A DNA stretch of 64,000 nt from Halobacillus kuroshimensis DSM 18393 (GTDB lineage: Bacteria; Bacillota; Bacilli; Bacillales; Halobacillaceae), in contig NZ_AUDY01000011.1 of assembly GCF_000425705.1 (NCBI RefSeq), positions 248,001 through 312,000 of the forward strand. The letters are read 5' to 3'. This document shows positions 58,839 through 64,000 of this stretch, piece after piece. The notes beneath the pieces were generated by a model. That model did not search any database and had not been told where the DNA came from. It worked only from the letters and a program-made list of their open reading frames with translations. Positions within the stretch are counted from its first letter, which is position 1. Each line of letters opens with the position of its first letter. A program made the translations under genes and the position numbers.

Positions 58839-59782
58839 ACAGCGCCCCTCTGACAAAGGAGAGCGGATATGAAGTCGGTGATCTTCCAGAGCACTCGGAA
58901 AAAGCGTTCCCACTGCGTAAGGATTTCTGGCAGGCAATGCTTTATCTGCTGCCATCCTTTGTTCTGTTCTCTGTATTCGTCTTTTACCCGATGTTCCGGA
59001 CGATCTACTTAAGCTTCTTTCTTACCGATTATGATGGCATGCCTTCCGTATTCGTAGGTCTGGAAAACTATGCATACATATTTACCTCTGACGAATTTTT
59101 GAAAAGTCTGCGGGCTACCATTCTATTTGTCCTGATTACAGTTCCAGCGGGTGTAATCCTTGCACTGTTTCTAGCTTTGATTGCCAATGAAAAATTAAAG
59201 GGAATCGGCTTTTTTCGAACGATCTTTTCCTCAAATATGGGAATGTCGGTGGCAGCCTCTTCCGTCATCTGGCTGTTTTTGTTCCACCCGAGTCTTGGAG
59301 CTCTTAACCAGATGCTGAGCACGCTCGGGCTGAGTCAGGTGGAGTGGCTGCTTGATCCGACTTGGGCGATCATTTCCGTTTCTGTGACGACGATATGGAT
59401 GAATACGGGTTTCGCTTTTCTCATAATCCTTGGAGGCCTCCAGAACATTGATGAGCATTTGTATGAAAATGCCGGCATTCAAGGAGCCGGCTACTGGTAC
59501 CAGCTTAGGAGGATCACCCTGCCGATGCTGTCACCGACGATGTTCTTTATCGTCACGGTTTCCCTGATCAATGCCTTCCAGACATTTGGACAGGTGGATA
59601 TTCTGACACAGGGAGGGCCTGCTGAATCAACGAATTTGATTGTCTATTCGATTTACCGGGAAGCCTTCGTCAATTATCAGTTTGGTACAGCGAGTGCCCA
59701 GGCGGTTATCCTGTTCGGCTGTATTCTGATTGTGACTATCCTGCAGTTCAAATTCGGTGAAAAGAAGGTGCATTATCAATGA
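58835..59782 (+). CDS. ugpA: ABC transporter permease UgpA
   Basis: The 315-residue protein has six main spans and the permease EAA loop near residue 215 (YENAGIQGAGYWYQLRRI), which docks on the ATPase. An N-terminal cytoplasmic stretch of about 35 residues precedes the first span. ATGA overlaps join it to ugpC and ugpE. Confidence 0.9.
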   Translation: MNSAPLTKESGYEVGDLPEHSEKAFPLRKDFWQAMLYLLPSFVLFSVFVFYPMFRTIYLSFFLTDYDGMPSVFVGLENYAYIFTSDEFLKSLRATILFVLITVPAGVILALFLALIANEKLKGIGFFRTIFSSNMGMSVAASSVIWLFLFHPSLGALNQMLSTLGLSQVEWLLDPTWAIISVSVTTIWMNTGFAFLIILGGLQNIDEHLYENAGIQGAGYWYQLRRITLPMLSPTMFFIVTVSLINAFQTFGQVDILTQGGPAESTNLIVYSIYREAFVNYQFGTASAQAVILFGCILIVTILQFKFGEKKVHYQ

Positions 59783-60591
59783 GAATGAGGAAACGGATTA
59801 CGTTGTACATCCTGCTGATTTTGTCCTCCATCATCCTGTTCTTTCCGACGGTCTATGCACTGATGGTCAGCTTTATGAATGGAAGAGAAGTGCTCTCCGG
59901 GGCTGTTCTTCCCAGCAGCTTTTCTTTGGACAACTATAAAAAAGCCTTTGAAAGTCTTCCGCTTCTCAGCTATTTATGGAACAGTCTTGTCATTTCCGCA
60001 GCCGTCATGGCAGGACAGCTGATTGTCAGTAGTCTCGCAGCCTTTGCTTTTGTTTTTATAAAATTCAAAGGAAGGAATGCACTCTTCTTTTTATTTATCT
60101 CAACGATGATGGTGCCATGGGAAGCGACCATGATTCCGAACTTCGTCACCATTCAGGAGCTTGGCTGGATCAACAGCTACTTTGGCTTGACCGTTCCATT
60201 TTTTGCGCTCGCATTCGGGACTTTCCTGCTGCGGCAGCATTTCAAAACGATTCCGAAAGAATTGGAAGAAGCTTCGCAGGTGGCAGGGCTCAGTCGGTTT
60301 CAATTTTTCTACAAAGTGGTCCTTCCTGTGTCAAAAACCAGTTTAGTTACGCTCGGTATTTATGGTTTTCTCACGACTTGGAATATGTATCTCTGGCCGC
60401 TGCTTGTTACGAATGATGAAACGGTACGGACAGTACAAATCGCTTTGAAACAGATGCAGACGAAAGAAGTCTCCACAGATTGGGGGGTGGTCATGGCGGG
60501 GGTTATCATCGTAGTGATTCCTACGCTGCTGTTATTATTCGGAGGGCAGAAGCAGCTTCAGAAAGGCTTAACGCAGGGAGCTTTAAAATAA
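59779..60591 (+). CDS. ugpE: ABC transporter permease UgpE
   Basis: The 270-residue protein has six spans and the EAA loop EEASQVAGLSRFQFFYK near residue 160. It is the second permease of the importer and forms the channel with UgpA. Its start overlaps the ugpA stop in an ATGA. Confidence 0.9.
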   Translation: MRMRKRITLYILLILSSIILFFPTVYALMVSFMNGREVLSGAVLPSSFSLDNYKKAFESLPLLSYLWNSLVISAAVMAGQLIVSSLAAFAFVFIKFKGRNALFFLFISTMMVPWEATMIPNFVTIQELGWINSYFGLTVPFFALAFGTFLLRQHFKTIPKELEEASQVAGLSRFQFFYKVVLPVSKTSLVTLGIYGFLTTWNMYLWPLLVTNDETVRTVQIALKQMQTKEVSTDWGVVMAGVIIVVIPTLLLLFGGQKQLQKGLTQGALK

Positions 60592-60607
60592 TGGGGAGGT
60601 TTCAATA

Positions 60608-62020
60608 ATGAAACAATCGAAACGCTGGGGTCTGTTTGTATTCGCACTATTCCTTATGGTACTTGCTGCATGTAACAATGATACAGGAGCGGCTGCAGAC
60701 AACGAAGAAGAGGATACAGCTTCTACAGAGGAACAGTCCAATACGGGAAATGCTGAAACTGGGGAAGCAGCGGCAGATGATGAGGCCACTGAGGTTACAT
60801 TCTGGCATGCCATGGGTGGAGGTCCTCAAGAAGCATTGGAAGAGATTGTCGCTGATTTTAACGAGAAGAACCCGGAAATCAACGTCGTTCCTCAGTTTCA
60901 AGGTACGTACGATGAAGCTTTGACAAAGTTCCGGAGTGTCGGCGGAAGTAAGGACGCGCCGGCAATTGTACAGACCTATGAAATTGGTACCCGCTACATG
61001 ATTGAAAGTGGCTTTATCGAACCTGTACAGACATTTATTGATAATGATGACTATGATACTTCTCAGCTTGAGGAAAACATTACAAATTATTATGCCGTTG
61101 ATGGAGACATGTATTCCATGCCTTTCAATTCCTCCACACCAGTCCTGATTTACAATAAAGATGCATTTGAAGAAGCAGGACTGGATGCGGAAAGCGCTCC
61201 ACGCACTTATAGTGAGATTAAGAATGCCGCTGAAAAGTTGACGAAAAAAGACGGTGGAAATGTAGAACAGTATGGATTTTCTATGTTGAATAATGGCTGG
61301 TTCTTTGAACAGCTTGTATACACGCAGGGGGCCTATTACGTTAATGAAGAAAATGGACGTTCCGGCGATCCTGCAGAAGCCGTTTTCAATGAAGAAGCAG
61401 GGAAGAATGTCTTTACATTCCTTGATGAAATGAACCAGGCTGGTACATTTGGGAACTTCGGATCCAATTGGGATGATATCCGTGCCGCATTCCAATCCGG
61501 GAAGACAGCTATGTACATGGATTCCTCTGCGGGTGTCCGTGATATTATTGACAACTCTGATTTTGAAGTCGGCGTCGCCTACATCCCTCACCCGGATGAT
61601 GTGGAGCCTGAAGGAGTGGCGATCGGTGGAGCTTCCATCTGGATGACGAACAGCATGGATACAGAACAACAGCAGGCGGCCTGGGAGTTTATGAAGTATT
61701 TGACGACACCGGAAGTACAGGCGGAATGGCATGTAGAAACAGGTTATTTTGCGATAAACCCGGATGCATACGAAGAAGCTCTTGTACAGGAAGAGTACGA
61801 GATATATCCACAGCTTCAGGTTACAGTCAATCAGCTGGAAGATACAACATCAACAAAAGCTACACAGGGAGCATTAATTTCAGTTTTCCCGGAGTCCCGT
61901 CAGCACGTTGTAACAGCATTGGAAAAACTCTACCAGGGAACAGCTCCAAAAGACGCCCTTGATGAAGCAGCTGAACAAACGGACCGCGCCATCGAAATTG
62001 CCAATCGTTCCAATCAATAA
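60608..62020 (+). CDS. ugpB: Glycerol-3-phosphate ABC transporter substrate-binding lipoprotein UgpB
   Basis: The 470-residue protein has a lipoprotein signal with lipobox MVLAAC, then an acidic linker (about residues 20-60). The substrate-binding fold starts at VTFWHAMGGGPQEAL. MPFNSSTPVLIYNKDAFEEA and GVAIGGASIWM are typical of UgpB. GGGGAGG precedes the ATG. The association with glpP supports glycerol-3-phosphate or its diesters as substrate. Confidence 0.92.
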   Translation: MKQSKRWGLFVFALFLMVLAACNNDTGAAADNEEEDTASTEEQSNTGNAETGEAAADDEATEVTFWHAMGGGPQEALEEIVADFNEKNPEINVVPQFQGTYDEALTKFRSVGGSKDAPAIVQTYEIGTRYMIESGFIEPVQTFIDNDDYDTSQLEENITNYYAVDGDMYSMPFNSSTPVLIYNKDAFEEAGLDAESAPRTYSEIKNAAEKLTKKDGGNVEQYGFSMLNNGWFFEQLVYTQGAYYVNEENGRSGDPAEAVFNEEAGKNVFTFLDEMNQAGTFGNFGSNWDDIRAAFQSGKTAMYMDSSAGVRDIIDNSDFEVGVAYIPHPDDVEPEGVAIGGASIWMTNSMDTEQQQAAWEFMKYLTTPEVQAEWHVETGYFAINPDAYEEALVQEEYEIYPQLQVTVNQLEDTTSTKATQGALISVFPESRQHVVTALEKLYQGTAPKDALDEAAEQTDRAIEIANRSNQ

Positions 62021-62047
62021 TAAAACAGACGAAACCATAAAAAAAGA

Positions 62048-62100
62048 CTGTCGAGAAAGTTCTCGACAGCCTGAGAAGCTGCCATACCGGCAGCTTCTTT
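62048..62100. terminator. Double hairpin terminator after ugpB
   Basis: CTGTCGAGAA/TTCTCGACAG (62048-62069) and GAAGCTGCC/GGCAGCTTC (62075-62097) lie in tandem, and the second is followed by TTT. They separate ugpB from the converging BCCT gene. Confidence 0.8.
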
Positions 62101-62103
62101 TAC

Positions 62104-63624
62104 TTAGGCAGATTTTTCTTCTTGTTCTTCTTCAGAATCTGATTCAGCCGCTTCATTAAATTCTTCTCTAAACGACTTGAGCAGACTGACGATCATCAAC
62201 AGCAGTATGATGGTTAACGGGAACCCGCTGATGATCGCTGCGGCCTGTAGACCATCGAGTCCCCCGGCTCCCATTAAGATCATGGCAATTGCTGTCAGGA
62301 TAATTCCCCAGCTCAATTTCATAAAGAATGGAGGGTTCAAGCTTCCACGGGATGTCTGCATCGCAAGGACGAATGTGGCGGAGTCTCCAGATGTGATGAA
62401 AAACGTCATGATCAGGATCACCGCTACAAAGGAAAGCAGGCCGCTGAATGGAAGCTGGTCAAAGACATAGAACAATGAAGATTCCATGGACTGACCGGCT
62501 ACGTTGACGCCTTCCACAAAGTCGAAGTAGATGCCGGCTCCACCGAAGACGCCGAACCAAAGGGTACAGACAAGAGCAGGAGCAATAACAACCGCCACAA
62601 TAAATTCACGTACGGTACGTCCCTTGGATACACGGGCGATAAAGGAGCTCACAAATGGTGTCCAGGAAATCCACCAGGCCCAGTAGAAAATCGTCCAGTC
62701 TTTTACCCACTGGTTGTTTTCTGCATCAAACGGGCTGAAGCGCATCCCCATCTGAACGAAGTTCTGCATATAGTTTCCAAGAGTTGTGGAATACGTTTCC
62801 AGTACAAACCCTGTAGGTCCGAGCAGCAGGAAAGCTGCAAATAATACGACAGTCAGAATCAAGTTGATGTTACTGATGTATTTGATACCTTTAGAGAGGC
62901 CGGAAGCTGCTGAATAGATAAACAGCACGGCTGTTACTCCCATGATGATAAGCTGGACGCCGTAGTTGTTCGGCACACCCCATAGATACTCAAGGCCGCT
63001 GTTGATCTGCTGGGCACCTACACCGAGTGAGATGGCGACACCAAAGATGGTAGCGAAAACAGCGATGATATCGACGATATAACCGGCAACACCATTCATA
63101 CGGTTACCGAAAAGTGGCGTAAGGGTAGCACTCATAAGCCCCGGCTTATCTTTTTTAAATTTAAAGTAGGCAAGCACGAGGGATACAATCGCGTAAATGA
63201 CCCAGGCGTGCAGCCCGTAATGCAGATAGCTGATTTCAAGACCGAGTTTAGCTGATTCGATCGTCTGTGCATCTCCCACGGGTGGGTTGGCATAGTGGGT
63301 GACCGGTTCTGTCAATCCGTAGAACAGCAGGGTAATCCCCATACCGGCACTGAACAGCATCGCAAACCAGGTCGGAGTAGTATATTCGGGTTTATCATCC
63401 TTTTTACCAAGTTTGATTCTCCCGTATTTACTGAAGGCAATGATGAAAGAAATAATGAGCATGAAGGTGACGGCGAATTGATAGAACCAGCCAAAACGGT
63501 CAAGGATTCCATTCCGAATCGTCATCATCGTATTTAAAAGGTGGTCAGGGAAAATCGCTCCCCAGCTTACAAACACAATTCCTATTGCTAAAGCAATCCA
63601 ATACATGGGTGAAAGTTTATTCAC
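62104..63624 (-). CDS. BCCT family glycine betaine transporter (OpuD/BetP type)
   Basis: The 506-residue protein has the 12-span BCCT fold. The span 8 tryptophan box is standard: WTIFYWAWWISWTPF, followed by FIARVSKGRTVREF. An acidic C-terminal tail (ESDSEEEQEEKSA) could be the osmosensing end. A GTG at 63624 has AGGAGG 6 bases upstream and is preferred over a frame that runs on to 63942 through the neighbouring gene. Import of glycine betaine under salt stress is the likely role. Confidence 0.92.
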   Translation of the reverse strand: MNKLSPMYWIALAIGIVFVSWGAIFPDHLLNTMMTIRNGILDRFGWFYQFAVTFMLIISFIIAFSKYGRIKLGKKDDKPEYTTPTWFAMLFSAGMGITLLFYGLTEPVTHYANPPVGDAQTIESAKLGLEISYLHYGLHAWVIYAIVSLVLAYFKFKKDKPGLMSATLTPLFGNRMNGVAGYIVDIIAVFATIFGVAISLGVGAQQINSGLEYLWGVPNNYGVQLIIMGVTAVLFIYSAASGLSKGIKYISNINLILTVVLFAAFLLLGPTGFVLETYSTTLGNYMQNFVQMGMRFSPFDAENNQWVKDWTIFYWAWWISWTPFVSSFIARVSKGRTVREFIVAVVIAPALVCTLWFGVFGGAGIYFDFVEGVNVAGQSMESSLFYVFDQLPFSGLLSFVAVILIMTFFITSGDSATFVLAMQTSRGSLNPPFFMKLSWGIILTAIAMILMGAGGLDGLQAAAIISGFPLTIILLLMIVSLLKSFREEFNEAAESDSEEEQEEKSA

Positions 63625-63762
63625 GTTATTCCTCCTGAAATGTTTATCTCGTTCGTATAGTTCGTTCAGAAAAAACTTTATAAAAAGTGCATAAACAGAA
63701 TTATATACGACGCTAAACATAAAATCCAGAAGTTCACAAAAAGAAGAAATATTCGTAATATT

Positions 63763-63792
63763 AAAACTCCCTGTCCTAAGACAGGGAGTTTT
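63763..63792. terminator. Terminator after the MFS gene
   Basis: AAAACTCCCTGTC pairs perfectly with GACAGGGAGTTTT around CTAA. Confidence 0.92.
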
Positions 63793-63799
63793 AAGGGAT

Positions 63800-64000
63800 T
63801 CAGCTGGTGCTTCCCCGTAGATCATTTTCGATTTCTTCCAGGCTTCGCCCTTTCGTTTCCGGTACATATGTGTAAACGAATAGGAACGCGAGTATACCGA
63901 TGACTGCGAATAGAACGAATACCCACGCGGTTCCAATGGCACCGAGTAGAATCGGGAAGAAGAGAGAGACGACCAGGTTGGCAGCGGACAGCAGCAGTGT
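63800..64000 (-). CDS. Sugar-porter MFS transporter, C-terminal end (partial)
   Basis: The minus-strand frame enters from the right edge. It encodes two membrane spans, then VPETKGRSLEEIENDL and a stop at 63800-63802. PETKGRSLEEIE is the end signature of the sugar porter family (XylE, AraE, IolT). The substrate cannot be told from this part. Confidence 0.92.
   Translation of the reverse strand, partial: TLLLSAANLVVSLFFPILLGAIGTAWVFVLFAVIGILAFLFVYTYVPETKGRSLEEIENDLRGSTS

Noticed and set aside
63625-63942. N-terminal extension of the second BCCT protein
   Set aside because: The extension crosses the terminator at 63763 and the neighbouring MFS gene in a different frame. The GTG at 63624 with AGGAGG is the real start.

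Overview
The window looks like the chromosome of a moderately halophilic Bacillaceae, most like Halobacillus or a close relative. The evidence is the gene order pcrB-pcrA-ligA-camS, putP/opuE-gatCAB and dgkB-rlmCD, which follows the Bacillus subtilis yer/yef region; the acidic proteins; the strong AGGAGG-type ribosome binding sites with frequent TTG and GTG starts; and two BCCT osmolyte carriers. No rRNA, tRNA or CRISPR array was seen.

Layout. Positions 1-17,653 are mostly core genes: a YitT-type membrane protein, archaeal-type lipid synthase PcrB, helicase PcrA, DNA ligase, lipoprotein CamS, proline catabolism and uptake (rocA, a 41-residue membrane peptide, putP), the GatCAB amidotransferase, a diacylglycerol kinase and the 23S rRNA methyltransferase RlmCD. 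The first block is flanked by two inverted copies of a 130-bp dispersed repeat. A different hairpin repeat precedes rlmCD. Positions 17,654-22,013 form an AT-rich accessory island at the 3' end of rlmCD. It holds a dead IS21 element and several orphan genes, and it is punctuated by two further copies of the rlmCD 3' end, as expected for repeated site-specific insertion.

Positions 22,281-38,500 carry small lipoproteins, a BCCT carrier, a DUF819 membrane protein, a PadR-HAAS pair with its operator, TelA, a uracil-DNA glycosylase, a polyphosphate kinase 2, and katG behind a PerR box. Positions 38,497-48,485 hold a Gram-positive Pel exopolysaccharide locus: operon pelD-pelE-pelA(deacetylase)-pelF-pelG, a divergent secreted GH114/GH166-like glycosidase and galE. 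PelD keeps a c-di-GMP I-site, and the glycosidase mRNA starts with what reads as a c-di-GMP-I riboswitch. The same messenger may therefore control both synthesis and cleavage of the polymer.

Positions 48,523-64,000 hold a DUF4317 protein, a LysM-GH18 spore-type glycosidase, a second UvrD-like helicase, a Fur-box-controlled flavodoxin operon, a second DUF819 protein, a glpP-ugpCAEB glycerol-3-phosphate uptake operon behind a leader terminator, a second BCCT carrier, and the end of a sugar-porter MFS gene at the right edge.
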